The notes below the pieces were generated by a model. The model worked only from the letters and a program-made list of their open reading frames with translations. It searched no databases and was not told where the DNA came from. The translations under genes and the position numbers were made by a program. Source: an uncultured Gemmatimonadales bacterium (GTDB lineage Bacteria; Gemmatimonadota; Gemmatimonadetes; Longimicrobiales; Gaopeijiaceae). From it: 23,275 bases of DNA. Positions 1-8,058 of the stretch are shown in pieces; the stretch's first letter is position 1, and the number at the start of each line of letters is the position of its first letter. Where the stretch lies: assembly GCA_937982605.1 (NCBI GenBank), contig CALJLC010000069.1, positions 1-23,275 on the forward strand. The letters run 5' to 3'.

Positions 1-2
1 AC

Positions 3-968
3 TTACTAGCGATCGCGCTCATCATAACCGGCGCTCCGGGCTGCGACAACGTGGGATGGGGCGGTGCCGACTTCGCAATCCGGCCGCCGCCCGAGCCTGA
101 GGTCGAGGCGGCCACGGAGGCCGACGCCGAAGAGACGCTCGAGGCCGAGCGCGTCACGGGGCCGGTCCTGCTCGCCGGCGTCCGACAGGACGAGCGAGCC
201 GAGATGATCGTGGTCGGCGAGGTCGTAGGCGATGCCCTGCGGGCGTTCCCCGACCCGGAGTACCCCGAGGACCAGGACCGGCTGGCGTCCCTCTCCGCGC
301 CGGGATCGGAGTGGATCCTCTTTTCCGAGGGCGTGCGCATCGGTCGTCTCGTCGTCGACGCCTCGGGTCCCGCCGAAGGCTTCTGCGGAGACCGGCTGGC
401 GCTCTCCGGCGTGGTCGAGGTGGTGCCGGGCGCGGCCGGCGCCGAGCGGCTCCTCGCGCTCCCCCCGGAGGAAGGCGAGCGACGCGCCCGCGAGGAGTAC
501 GTCGAGCTCCAGCACGTGTACGACCAGCGGGTCGCGACGCTCTCGATCGCGGGCGAGGCGATCCCGCGCTATGGGGCGACGTGGCCGGAGCTGGGAGTGC
601 TGGATGCCCGCGACCACATCCAGGCGTTCAGGCTTCGCGACCGCGGGGCGCCGTCCGTCGCCGCCACGTTCATGGCGGCCGACGAGCTGGCCGTGGGCGC
701 TCCGGGGCAGGACGCCTATTCCCTCTTCGTCATCGGGCAGCAGACCGGCGGGCAGTACGTCGAGGCGTACAGCTGGTACCAGGACGCCGGCGTGAGCGGG
801 AAGGCGGCGGCGCGCTACTTCGACCACCTCGACCTGAACGGGGACGGCACCGAGGAGATCGTCCTGGACGTGTTCGGGGCCAACGCACGCTGGTTCGCGG
901 GGCTCAGCCGACGGGACGGGCAGTGGGTGCGGACGTACAACGACCGGTGCGGCACGCCGGCCGGGTGA
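3..968 (+). CDS. Hypothetical lipoprotein with EF-hand-like calcium loop, 5' end outside window
   Basis: The frame is open from the left edge, so the true start lies upstream. The first residues read LLAIALIITGAPGC, a hydrophobic stretch ending in a lipobox-like APGC. This suggests the mature protein begins at that Cys and is anchored to a membrane facing the periplasm. A GTG at 51 exists but would cut off this signal, so I do not take it as the start. An acidic, Pro/Glu-rich linker (PPPEPEVEAATEADAEE) follows, then a globular region. Near the C terminus is DLNGDGTEE, which resembles a Dx[DN]xDG calcium-binding loop of EF-hand or FG-GAP/VCBS type. I do not recognise the family and assign no function. 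The gene converges on rsgA, with 16 bases between the two stops. Confidence 0.75.
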   Translation, partial: LLAIALIITGAPGCDNVGWGGADFAIRPPPEPEVEAATEADAEETLEAERVTGPVLLAGVRQDERAEMIVVGEVVGDALRAFPDPEYPEDQDRLASLSAPGSEWILFSEGVRIGRLVVDASGPAEGFCGDRLALSGVVEVVPGAAGAERLLALPPEEGERRAREEYVELQHVYDQRVATLSIAGEAIPRYGATWPELGVLDARDHIQAFRLRDRGAPSVAATFMAADELAVGAPGQDAYSLFVIGQQTGGQYVEAYSWYQDAGVSGKAAARYFDHLDLNGDGTEEIVLDVFGANARWFAGLSRRDGQWVRTYNDRCGTPAG

Positions 969-984
969 GCCCCGGGCCGATCCT

Positions 985-1905
985 TCAGCGGGCTGCCGCC
1001 TCCTCGGCCTCGTCGCGAAGCGTCCGGTAGCTCTCGTAGCGCGACGCCGCGACCTCCCCGGAGTCGACGGCCGCGCGCACGCCGCAGCCCGGCTCCTCCA
1101 GATGGGCGCACCCGCGGAAGCGGCACCGCTCGGCCGGCTCGGTGAAGTCGGGGAAGCACGCGTCGAGCTCGTCGGGTGAGACGCCCCAGAGCCCGACGTC
1201 CCCGAAGCCGGGGGTGTCGGCCACCGTCCCCCCGCACTCCAGCGAGAGCAGGCGCGATCCGACCGTGGTGTGTCGACCGGTCCCGGTCTTCCTCGAGAGC
1301 GCACCCGTGCGCAGATCGAGCTCGGGCGCCACCGCGTTGAGGAGGGACGACTTGCCGACGCCCGAGGGGCCCACGAGCGCGGAGGTGCCCGAGCAGACGA
1401 GGTCGTGGAAGCCCTCGAGTCACTCTCCGCTCGCCGCGCTCACCACGACGACTTCGTAGCCCGCCGCCCTGTAGAGGGGCACAAGCCGGCGCGCCTCCTC
1501 CTCGGCGCCGTCGACGTCGGCCTTGTTCAGCACCAGGGCCGGGTGCATCCCGCTGGCCTCCACCAGCGCGAGCAGCCGATCCACGAGCTGGGTCGTGGCG
1601 GGCGGATCCCGAAGCGCGACGACGACGAAGATCCGGTCGAGATTGGCGACGAGGACCTTGGCGACCCGTCCCCCCCGGCCGCGGCGCACCAGCTCCGTGC
1701 GCCGGGGCTCGACCTCTTCGATCGTCCACGCGTCGTCGGAGGACTCCACACGCACCCGGTCCCCGATGACGACCCGGCCTCCCGTGCGCTCCTCGCGCTT
1801 CAGGCGTCCCCGCAGCGACGCCTCCACGACCGCGCCCGAATCCAGGCGGACGACGTACACGCCGCCCCCGGTCTCCCGGACCGTCCCCGGCAGCTCGGGG
1901 GTCAC
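985..1905 (-). pseudogene. rsgA: RsgA-like ribosome small-subunit GTPase, interrupted by an in-frame TGA
   Basis: RsgA is a circularly permuted GTPase that checks late assembly of the 30S ribosomal subunit. From the GTG at 1905 the product shows an OB-fold region (residues 1-65), the G4 motif NKAD (127-130), then G1 GPSGVGKSS, a TGRHTT switch region, G3 DTPGFGD, and a C-terminal zinc knuckle with the family pattern C-x4-C-x-H-x5-C (CRFRGCAHLEEPGC). The order G4, G1, G3 is diagnostic. At 1420-1422 a TGA falls in frame between SAASGE and LEGFHDLV, where relatives usually have Gly (as in GEGL). Both halves share one frame, so this is a point nonsense change rather than a frameshift: GGA to TGA would suffice. 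As read, the 161-residue product would lack the P-loop and zinc site. A sequencing error, a real loss or readthrough are all possible. The gene lies downstream of the sigma factor on the same strand. Confidence 0.85.
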
Positions 1906-1954
1906 GACGCGGGGTCCCGAGCGCGAGGGCCCCGTCCTCCGGGGCGGGACGCGA

Positions 1955-1990
1955 GAGCCCCCGCCGAGGACGGATCCTCGACGGGGGCTC
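1955..1990 (-). terminator. Strong GC-rich hairpin between sigma factor and rsgA
   Basis: Two 16-base arms (1955-1970 and 1975-1990; GAGCCCCCG then CGAGGA) pair with a single C/A mismatch (1964 with 1981) around a CGGA tetraloop. The hairpin sits 40 bases past the sigma-factor stop and 49 bases before the rsgA start. No T-run follows on the minus strand, so it is not a textbook intrinsic terminator. It could instead be a 3'-end stabiliser, a processing site or an attenuator for rsgA. Confidence 0.5.
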
Positions 1991-2029
1991 GGGCCGGCTG
2001 CGAGCCGGGTGTGGGCGTCGGCGAGTCGG

Positions 2030-2935
2030 TCAGGCGGCGAACGACTCCAGGGCGTTGCCCTTCTCGCCCTCGCGCAGGCGCCGCAGCGCGCGGTCCCGGA
2101 GCTGACGGATACGCTCGCGCGTGACGCCGAGCATGTTTCCGATCTCCTCGAGCGTGTGCTCGCGCTCCCCCTCCAGCCCGAAGTACAGGCGGAGGACCTT
2201 GGCGTCGCGCGCCTCGAGCGTCGACAGAGCGTCGGTGATCGTCTCCGTCAGGAGCCGACCCTCGACCTCGACCTCGGGCTCGGCGGCCTCCTCGGTGATG
2301 AAGCGCTCCACGAGCTGCGAGTCCTCGGAGTCGCCGATCGGGGCGTCGAGACGGATCTCGGCCGCGTTCAACGTCTGCAGCGACTCCACGAGCTCGGGCG
2401 TCAGGTGCGTCGCCTCGGCGAGCTCCTCCGTCGTCGGCTCGCGGCCCTTCTCCTGCTTGAGGCGCTCCTTCTCGCGGAAGATACGCGCCAGATCACTGGC
2501 CCGGTTGAGCGGAACCCGCACGGCGCGGCCGTGGTTGGCCAGCGACGCGAGGATCGCCTGACGAATCCACCAGACCGCGTAGCTGATGAACTTCACCCCC
2601 TGCTCCGGATCGAACTTCCGGGCAGCGGTGACGAGCCCGACGTTGCCCTCCTGGATGAGATCCGTGAGGGAAACACCGCGGTTCTGGTACTTCTTGGCGA
2701 CGCTGATGACGAAGCGGAGGTTCGCGCGAGCGAGCTCCTGAATCGCCTCCTGGTCGCCGAGCTGCGCGCGAGCCCCGAGCTCCTTCTCACGCTCGGGCGT
2801 GATGAGCTCGTGGCGACTCACGTCGCGCAGATACTGATCAAGAGCGCTCTGCTCCTCGACACTCGCGTCGAAGCCCGCGAGAAGGTTCCCCTTCCCCCGG
2901 CGCTTGCGCCGCTTCGTGGTCGTGGCAGTGGCCAT
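2030..2935 (-). CDS. Sigma-70 family RNA polymerase sigma factor, principal/group 2 type
   Basis: This 301-residue protein directs RNA polymerase to promoters. It starts with a basic tail (residues 8-16), followed by region 1.2 (about 30-60), region 2 with GVSLTDLIQEGNVGL (87-101) and the 2.3/2.4 core KFISYAVWWIRQAI (115-128), region 3 with REPTTEELA (165-173), and region 4 with YFGLEGEREHTLEEIG and the helix-turn-helix VTRERIRQLRDRALRRLR (271-288). The long acidic region 1.1 of E. coli RpoD is missing. The length and motif quality match short RpoD/SigA-like factors, so this could be the main or an alternative group 2 sigma; I cannot decide which. The ATG at 2935 has a good AAGGAG Shine-Dalgarno five bases upstream. 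The gene diverges from the PP2C phosphatase. Confidence 0.95.
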   Translation of the reverse strand: MATATTTKRRKRRGKGNLLAGFDASVEEQSALDQYLRDVSRHELITPEREKELGARAQLGDQEAIQELARANLRFVISVAKKYQNRGVSLTDLIQEGNVGLVTAARKFDPEQGVKFISYAVWWIRQAILASLANHGRAVRVPLNRASDLARIFREKERLKQEKGREPTTEELAEATHLTPELVESLQTLNAAEIRLDAPIGDSEDSQLVERFITEEAAEPEVEVEGRLLTETITDALSTLEARDAKVLRLYFGLEGEREHTLEEIGNMLGVTRERIRQLRDRALRRLREGEKGNALESFAA

Positions 2936-2963
2936 GTACTCTCCTTCGGAGCCCCGCCTCGTC

Positions 2964-2979
2964 AGCCGGAAGTCCGGCT
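2964..2979 (-). other. Small hairpin in the sigma-factor leader
   Basis: AGCCGG and CCGGCT form six-base arms around AAGT on the plus strand, about 29 bases before the sigma start codon. If the promoter at 3034-3062 is right, this lies in the untranslated leader of the sigma mRNA. Its role is unknown. Confidence 0.35.
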
Positions 2980-3019
2980 CCGTCGGTCGGGGCGATTCAA
3001 TGCGCTTTGGAGGCGTGAA

Positions 3020-3062
3020 ATCCTAAGCCGTTTAGGATCTCGTGCGTCTCTCGGTTTGTCAA
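3020..3062 (-). promoter_or_regulatory. Candidate sigma-factor promoter with an overlapping palindromic operator
   Basis: On the minus strand a perfect -35 TTGACA lies at 3062-3057. Seventeen bases further is GATCCT (3039-3034), a weak -10. A seven-base inverted repeat, ATCCTAA (3020-3026) with TTAGGAT (3032-3038), covers that -10, as a repressor operator would. On the plus strand TTGTCA (3056-3061), with TACTAC (3078-3083) 16 bases away, could form a weak back-to-back promoter for the phosphatase gene. The rest of the roughly 400-base divergent gap, up to 3335, shows only a lower-GC3 open frame from an ATG at 3198, which I think is untranslated. Confidence 0.45.
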
Positions 3063-3335
3063 GGTCTCACCCGGTAGTACTACGCGAGTTCCACCCGGCG
3101 GGTTTCCGGCGCCGTCGGCGATCGTGACCCCGCGGAGCCGGCCATTCTGTAGGCCTGTCAGAGCGTCACGATTCCGGAGCGGACTGGTAACCCTCATATG
3201 GGACGCGGTTCCTCCCCACGCCACCCCCCGGGGGGCATCCGACGCGGCCCGCTCGCTCGGTTGCTCCTCGGCCCAAGCCACACGAAGTTGCCAGCCTTGT
3301 CCGTCACCCGTCCTCCAGCCGACGAGCCCGCCCGC

Positions 3336-4115
3336 GTGCCGAAGCAGCTCTCCGTTACCGGCGGGTCTGACATCGGGCGGGTGAGACGGAGAAACGAGGA
3401 CGCGATCGCGCTGGACGCCGAGGCCGGGGTCGTCGTGGTCGCCGACGGAATGGGCGGACATCCGGGCGGGGACGTCGCCAGCCGGATCGCCGCCGACACG
3501 GCCGCCGAGGTCCTCGTGGAAGCGGTGCGCGGGCGCGCGCCGGACCGGGACTTCGCGGCGGTGATGCTCGGCGCCGCCGAGGAAGCGGTGGTCACGGCCC
3601 ATCGGCGCATCCGGGCCCGGGGGCGGGAGCGCTCCGAGCTGGACGGGATGGGGACGACGCTGACCGCGCTCGCCGTCGACCTGTCGTCGCGTACCTGGGT
3701 GATCGCGCACGTGGGGGATTCCCGGGCGTACCGGATGCGGGACGAGGCTCTGGAGCAGCTCACACGGGACGACACGTGGGTGCAGCAGCAGATCGACAGC
3801 GGAGTGCTGGGTCCCGAGGCCGCGAAGGCGAGCCCGTACGCGCATCTGCTCACCCAGTGCCTCGGTCTCGAGGAGCCCCCGAGGCCGCAGGTGGCCAGCG
3901 GGGAGTGTCGTGCGGGCGACGCCTTTCTGCTGTGCACCGACGGCCTCGTCGGGATGCTGGACGACGAGACGCTGACCGATCTCCTGCGACGCCACGCGGG
4001 AACCAACGGGACGGGTGACGAGACCGTGCAGGCCCTTCTCGCCGCGGCCAACGAGGCCGGCGGGCACGACAACGTCACCGCGGCGCTCGTTCGCCTCCCG
4101 GACGCGACGACGTAA
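3336..4115 (+). CDS. PP2C-family Ser/Thr protein phosphatase (Stp/PppA type)
   Basis: A metal-dependent (Mn/Mg) cytosolic phosphatase that removes phosphate from Ser/Thr and usually opposes Hanks-type kinases. The family motifs appear in order: SDIGRVRRRNED (the R and ED of motif 1), VVVADGMGGHPGGDVAS (metal-binding DGMGG), DGMGTTLTAL, VIAHVGDSRAYRMRD, LTQCLG, FLLCTDGLVGML and the closing GGHDNVTAALV. No transmembrane segment or extra domain is seen. I take the GTG at 3336 (259 residues) because homologues begin just before the SDIGRVR motif and the codons upstream have weaker G/C third positions; an ATG at 3198 would add 46 unusual residues. Neither start has a clear Shine-Dalgarno. No partner kinase lies in the window. 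It converges on the outer-membrane protein gene, with eight bases between stops. Confidence 0.93.
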   Translation: MPKQLSVTGGSDIGRVRRRNEDAIALDAEAGVVVVADGMGGHPGGDVASRIAADTAAEVLVEAVRGRAPDRDFAAVMLGAAEEAVVTAHRRIRARGRERSELDGMGTTLTALAVDLSSRTWVIAHVGDSRAYRMRDEALEQLTRDDTWVQQQIDSGVLGPEAAKASPYAHLLTQCLGLEEPPRPQVASGECRAGDAFLLCTDGLVGMLDDETLTDLLRRHAGTNGTGDETVQALLAAANEAGGHDNVTAALVRLPDATT

Positions 4116-4123
4116 CGGCGACG

Positions 4124-5518
4124 TCACCCCGCGCCGTCATCGCCGCCGCGCAACAGCTCGAGGCCGAGAAACGCGCTCCACTCGGAGAGCCGGATCCGGC
4201 TGTCGGGGTCGACGGTGGGCGTGAGCGGGCCGTCGGACGCGAAGAGAGGCGGGAAGGGGTTGGTCCCGGTGCGGTACCCCGCGCCGAGCATGAGGTCGAG
4301 CGGCCCGAGCCGGAACGAGGCACCACCCCTTCCCTGCAGGAGGTCGTAGCTGGTGAGGAAGGCGTCCGTCTCGAACGGACCCCGCCCGGCGCTCGCCGAG
4401 TTGTCGGACGCGAAGCTCAGATACAGCGTCGCGAACGAGAACGGCCGCTCGACGCCGACTCCTCAGTTCACGACCGAGCGGAGATCGACGGTGATGTCGT
4501 TGTCGACGGCCGACCCGCCCGACTGCGGGACGAAGTCGACCGCGTCGAGCGCGACGAAGGAACGGCTGCCCTGGAACCACTCGAGGCTGGTGTGCAGGCG
4601 CGCCTCACCGATCCGGAGACCGGCCCCGACTCCGACGATCCAGCCGCTCCGGTGGAGTGCGGGGAGGTCGCGCTGCAGATCCACGGCGAGCAGCGGAGCG
4701 TCGATCAGCTCCGCCGCGGCACCGCTCGCCGTGACCGACTCGTTGTACGCCGTGCGACCGCTCCCGCCGAGGGGCACGCCCGGCGCGGTGACGTTGAGCC
4801 CGAACGACGTCCGATCGCCCTGGAGCGACACGCCGACCTTGGTCAGCAGGCGGTAGTGGGTGAAGCTCCGGCTCCGGCTCCGGACCGCGGTGGCGACGTC
4901 TCCGGAGGGAACCAGCGCCTGAGCCAGGAGCTCCGAGTCGATCGTGTGGCTCCGCACCGCGAGAAAGCTCGAGACGCCCACACCGAGGCGCTCGGACACC
5001 GAAACGGACCAGGTGAGGCCGGTCCACGTCTCCCGCAGCCGGACCGACCCGGTGAAGGCGCCGGCGAAGACGTCGTCCTCCGGCGCGGAGCTGAGGTCAC
5101 GCACCTCGATGCCGCGATCCGCGACGCCGATGTCGAAGAGCTGCCGGGTCAGCACGGAATAGACGAGGCTGTGCCGTCCGAGGAACCGGAGCCGGAGCGG
5201 CGTGGCGAGCATGCCGGCCACGGGTCGTGTGGCCGAGGAGGCGAGCGTGACGCCCTCACGGGTCGGGTCGTCGAGGAGGAGCTCCCGGCGGCGGTAGGCC
5301 CGCGCGGAGAGGACGAAGCCCGCCTCGGGAAAGAGGGCGACCGCCCCCGGGTTGTAGTAGACCGCGCTGAGATCCTCCACGGTGCCGATGGCCGCTCCAC
5401 CGAGGAGCGCTGCCGCCGTTCCGTACTGCTCGGACCAGTAGTGGCTGTCCTGGGCGGCGAGCCCGGTCACCCCGGCCAGCGGGATGAGCGCGAGCGCCGC
5501 CGCCCGGGCGCACCGCAT
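4124..5518 (-). pseudogene. FadL/OmpP1-like outer-membrane beta-barrel protein, interrupted by an in-frame TGA
   Basis: The N terminus is a signal peptide (MRCARAAALALIPLAGVTGLAAQ). It is followed by SEQYGTAAALLGGAAIGTVEDLSAVYYNPGAVALF, like the conserved start of FadL/TodX/OmpP1 channels (GaA..a..D.sa.yyNPA), which move hydrophobic compounds across the outer membrane. The remainder alternates polar and hydrophobic residues as beta strands do. At 4463-4465 a TGA follows SVVN (351 residues). Translation in the same frame goes on for 112 barrel-like residues (GVGVERPFSFATLYLSF and onward) to the next TGA at 4124-4126. The interrupted position fits Trp (TGG to TGA), giving NWGVGVE. Losing the last strands would normally abolish a barrel. 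The start ATG overlaps the upstream HD gene's stop as TGATG, so the two are translationally coupled. Confidence 0.8.
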
Positions 5519-6810
5519 CAGGCGGCTCCGACCGGGCGGGTGATGCGCTCGAGGACGGTCTCGGGAGCGACCTCGCGACGCTCGAAGGTGAAGACGCGCA
5601 GCACGCGGGCGGTCCGGTACAGCTCGGCGGCGACCTTCGGGAGGTCGAGGATCCCCTCGGCTCCCTCCATCCCCAGCCGGCGGATCGATCCGTCGCGGCG
5701 CTCCACGAGGACGTCGACCTGGAACATGGCGGCCTTGGCCGGGAAGTCGATCACCACCTCCCCCGGCTCGAGCCCGAGCTCCGCGGCCAGGTCGTCCTCG
5801 ACGGCGCGCTTCCACGGCGAGTCCCCGACCGCCCAATCCTCGACGGTGCGCCCCGCGAGGTCGGCGGCGGTGAGCTCGAGGGCCCGCTTGGGCAGGTGCC
5901 GCCTGCGTAGCGCCGGCAGCCAGCGTGTGGCGATCCGCTCGGACACCTCGCCGTCGTCTTCGAGGACGCGGCGACCGAGCTCGTAGAGCAGCTCCTCGTC
6001 GGTCGGCCCGACGAGCTCCTCGGGATCGAGCAGCCCGGAGCGGACCGCTTCTTCGACGATGCGCTTGTAGAGCGCGGTCGCGGCCCGCACGGCGTGGTGC
6101 CAGTAGACGTTCCGGAACATCTGGTACTTGGCGAAGAGGAGCGACTCGAGCGCGGCGACGGCCTTCTCGTGGACGCCCACCTCGAACGCGCCGCTCTCCG
6201 GGTCCGGCAGGAGCTGGATCCCCTGCAGGAGCCTCGAGACGTCGACCTCGCCGTACGGCACGCCGCAAAAACGGGCGTCGCGGCGGAGGTACTCCATCTT
6301 GTCGAGGTCGAGGCTCCCGCTCACGAGGCCACGCAGCGGCATGGCGCTCTCCCCTCGGATGAGCTCGGCGATGCGGTCCGCGGCGGTCAGACCGAGCGGC
6401 GCCAGCGCATCCCTCAGCTCCGGCGACGAGAAGAAGCGCGCGCTGACCTCCTCGTGGTGGGCGGGCAGGTGCTCGGTCTCGAGCTCCTCCAGCGCGTGCG
6501 AGTAGGCGTAGTGTCCGATGTCGTGCAGGAGCGCGGCGTACGGCACGAGCTCTTCGCCTTCCCAGACCTCCGGGGGCACCCCGCCGCGCTCGCGCAGGTG
6601 CCGCAGCGCGGTCCGCGTCAGATGGTAGACGCCGAGGGCGTGGTCGAAGCGCGTGTGGGTCGCGCCGGGATAGACGAGGTGCGCCAGCCCGCGCTGTCGG
6701 ATGTAGCGCAGCCTCTGGAACTGGGGCGTGTCGACGATCCGGACCGCGGTGGGATCGAGACGGATCGACTCCCAGAGCGGATCCCGGACGAGCTTGTCGG
6801 AACCTGTCAT
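5518..6810 (-). CDS. HD-domain phosphohydrolase, SAMHD1/dGTPase-like
   Basis: Cytosolic metal-dependent phosphohydrolase. Counting from an alternative ATG at 6816, the HD-site ligands are H59 (THTRFDHALGVYHL), H98-D99 (ALLHDIGHYAYSHALE) and the Asp of SGSLDLDKMEYLRRD (about 170-172). The opening IRLDPTAVRIVDTPQFQRLRYIRQRGLAHLVYPGATHTRF is typical of the SAMHD1/dNTPase-like group (COG1078), whose members hydrolyse dNTPs or related nucleotides. The exact substrate here is unknown. I chose the ATG at 6810 (430 residues) because GGAGG at 6822-6818 is seven bases from it but only one base from the ATG at 6816. It is the first gene of a pair with the outer-membrane protein (TGATG overlap), which is an odd partner functionally. 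Confidence 0.92.
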   Translation of the reverse strand: MTGSDKLVRDPLWESIRLDPTAVRIVDTPQFQRLRYIRQRGLAHLVYPGATHTRFDHALGVYHLTRTALRHLRERGGVPPEVWEGEELVPYAALLHDIGHYAYSHALEELETEHLPAHHEEVSARFFSSPELRDALAPLGLTAADRIAELIRGESAMPLRGLVSGSLDLDKMEYLRRDARFCGVPYGEVDVSRLLQGIQLLPDPESGAFEVGVHEKAVAALESLLFAKYQMFRNVYWHHAVRAATALYKRIVEEAVRSGLLDPEELVGPTDEELLYELGRRVLEDDGEVSERIATRWLPALRRRHLPKRALELTAADLAGRTVEDWAVGDSPWKRAVEDDLAAELGLEPGEVVIDFPAKAAMFQVDVLVERRDGSIRRLGMEGAEGILDLPKVAAELYRTARVLRVFTFERREVAPETVLERITRPVGAA

Positions 6811-6866
6811 CGCCATGCCTCCATCCTACGCGGCCGGCCGGGCCCCGGAATGCCCGGACAGGTCGC

Positions 6867-6896
6867 TTGGCGGTCGCGGATGCGTGCTCCTATCTT
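6867..6896 (+). promoter_or_regulatory. Candidate promoter of the UvrC-like gene
   Basis: TTGGCG (6867-6872) and TATCTT (6891-6896) are 18 bases apart in the divergent gap after the HD gene. This would start the transcript near 6903, about 40 bases before the ATG at 6943. It argues against the longer in-frame starts at 6850 and 6880. Confidence 0.35.
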
Positions 6897-6942
6897 CCCG
6901 AAGAAAGAGCGAAAGCGCCAGCCCCGTCCTGCCGGTTCCCGG

Positions 6943-8019
6943 ATGCACGCCAACCCCACGCTGCGAGAGCACGTCCGCGCCGCCGCCGAGAACCGGCCGG
7001 GAGTGTACCGCATGTACGGCCCGGCCGACGAGCTCTTGTACGTGGGCAAATCGGTGCGGGTCCGCACCCGGATCCTGTCGTACTTCCGGGCGCCGAAGGG
7101 CGAGAAGGCCTGGGAGCTCATCCGCGAGACCGCGCGGATCGAGTGGGACTACATCCCCAACGAGTTCTACGCGCTCATCCGCGAGATGAAGCTGATCCAG
7201 CAGTTTCAGCCCCGCTTCAACGTCCAGCACAAGCGGAAGCGCATCTACGCCTTCGTGAAGGTCACCGCCGAGCCGGCGCCCCGGGTCCTTCCGGTGACCC
7301 GCGTCGCGGAGGACGGCGCCACCTACTACGGCCCGTTTCCGCGGGTGAAGCGCCTCGCCCACATCGTGCGGGAGCTGGCCCAGGTGCTCGGCCTGAGGGA
7401 CTGCCCTGGCTCGACGCCGGTGTACTTCGACGACCAGCTCGAGATCTTCGGCGGCGGACGCCCGCCGCACTGCGTCCGTGCCGACCTGCGCACCTGCCTG
7501 GCCCCGTGCTGCGGCCGCCCGACTGTGGCCGAGTACGACGCCGCGGTCACGATGGCCCGCCGCTTCCTCGAGGGCCGCGCGGAGAAGCCGCTCGCGGAGC
7601 TGGAGGAGCGCATGCAGCGGGCGTCGGCCGAGATGAACTACGAGTACGCCGCGCTGCTCCGGGACCGCATCGAGCGCCTGCGCGGCTTCCGTGACGAGCT
7701 CGTGGCGTTCCGGGGGAGGATGGAGGACCTGAGCTTCCTCTACCGCGTGCCGGGCTTCGCCGGAGACGATCGGGTCTACCTCATCCGGCGCGGCCGCATC
7801 CGCCGTGAGCTCCGTCACCCGAAGGGTCGGAAGGCGCGGGCGCGGGTCGCCGAAGCCATCGACGAGGTCTACGGAGAGCTGGACCTCGGCCCCGGAGCGC
7901 TGGCGCCCCAGGAGGCCGCCGAGATCCTCCTGGTCGCGCGCTGGTTCCGGCTCAAGCCGAATGAGCGCAGGCGCACGGTGCGGCCCGACGTCTGGCTCGC
8001 CGAGAAGCGGCCGGCCTGA
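6943..8019 (+). CDS. Short UvrC-like GIY-YIG nuclease with Fe-S-type cysteines and UVR motif
   Basis: A 358-residue relative of the N-terminal half of UvrC, the nuclease that cuts 3' of DNA lesions in nucleotide excision repair. Visible parts are the GIY-YIG domain (GVYRMYGPADELLYVGKSVRVRTRI, residues 20-44; conserved Glu in NEFYALIREMKLIQQFQPRFNV, 73-94), a cysteine cluster C154, C177, C185, C189, and a UVR motif (about 216-246). The last three Cys keep the C-x7-C-x3-C spacing of the UvrC [4Fe-4S] ligands; the first is 22 residues away, against 11 in E. coli UvrC. The RNase H-like 5'-cutting domain and the HhH repeats of full UvrC (about 600 residues) are absent. It is therefore like Cho in making one cut at most, though Cho lacks a UVR motif. 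The basic C terminus may bind DNA. A full-length UvrC is probably encoded elsewhere. Confidence 0.88.
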   Translation: MHANPTLREHVRAAAENRPGVYRMYGPADELLYVGKSVRVRTRILSYFRAPKGEKAWELIRETARIEWDYIPNEFYALIREMKLIQQFQPRFNVQHKRKRIYAFVKVTAEPAPRVLPVTRVAEDGATYYGPFPRVKRLAHIVRELAQVLGLRDCPGSTPVYFDDQLEIFGGGRPPHCVRADLRTCLAPCCGRPTVAEYDAAVTMARRFLEGRAEKPLAELEERMQRASAEMNYEYAALLRDRIERLRGFRDELVAFRGRMEDLSFLYRVPGFAGDDRVYLIRRGRIRRELRHPKGRKARARVAEAIDEVYGELDLGPGALAPQEAAEILLVARWFRLKPNERRRTVRPDVWLAEKRPA

Positions 8020-8058
8020 CCCGTCCGGGAGCCCTGCAACCCTCCTGGCCCTGAAACT

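Noticed and set aside
1420..1422. TGA as selenocysteine or reassigned codon in rsgA
   Set aside because: RsgA is not a selenoprotein family, I saw no clear bacterial SECIS-like hairpin just downstream, and TGA ends many intact genes here with functional overlaps.
3198..3335. N-terminal extension of the PP2C phosphatase from the ATG at 3198
   Set aside because: Its codons have weaker G/C third positions and three TTG codons, and the residues do not resemble the start of known PP2C proteins; family homology begins just after 3336.
6094..6942. Long N-terminal extension of the UvrC-like frame
   Set aside because: It runs antisense through the HD phosphohydrolase gene and its promoter gap, and shows no domain; homology begins at about 6960.
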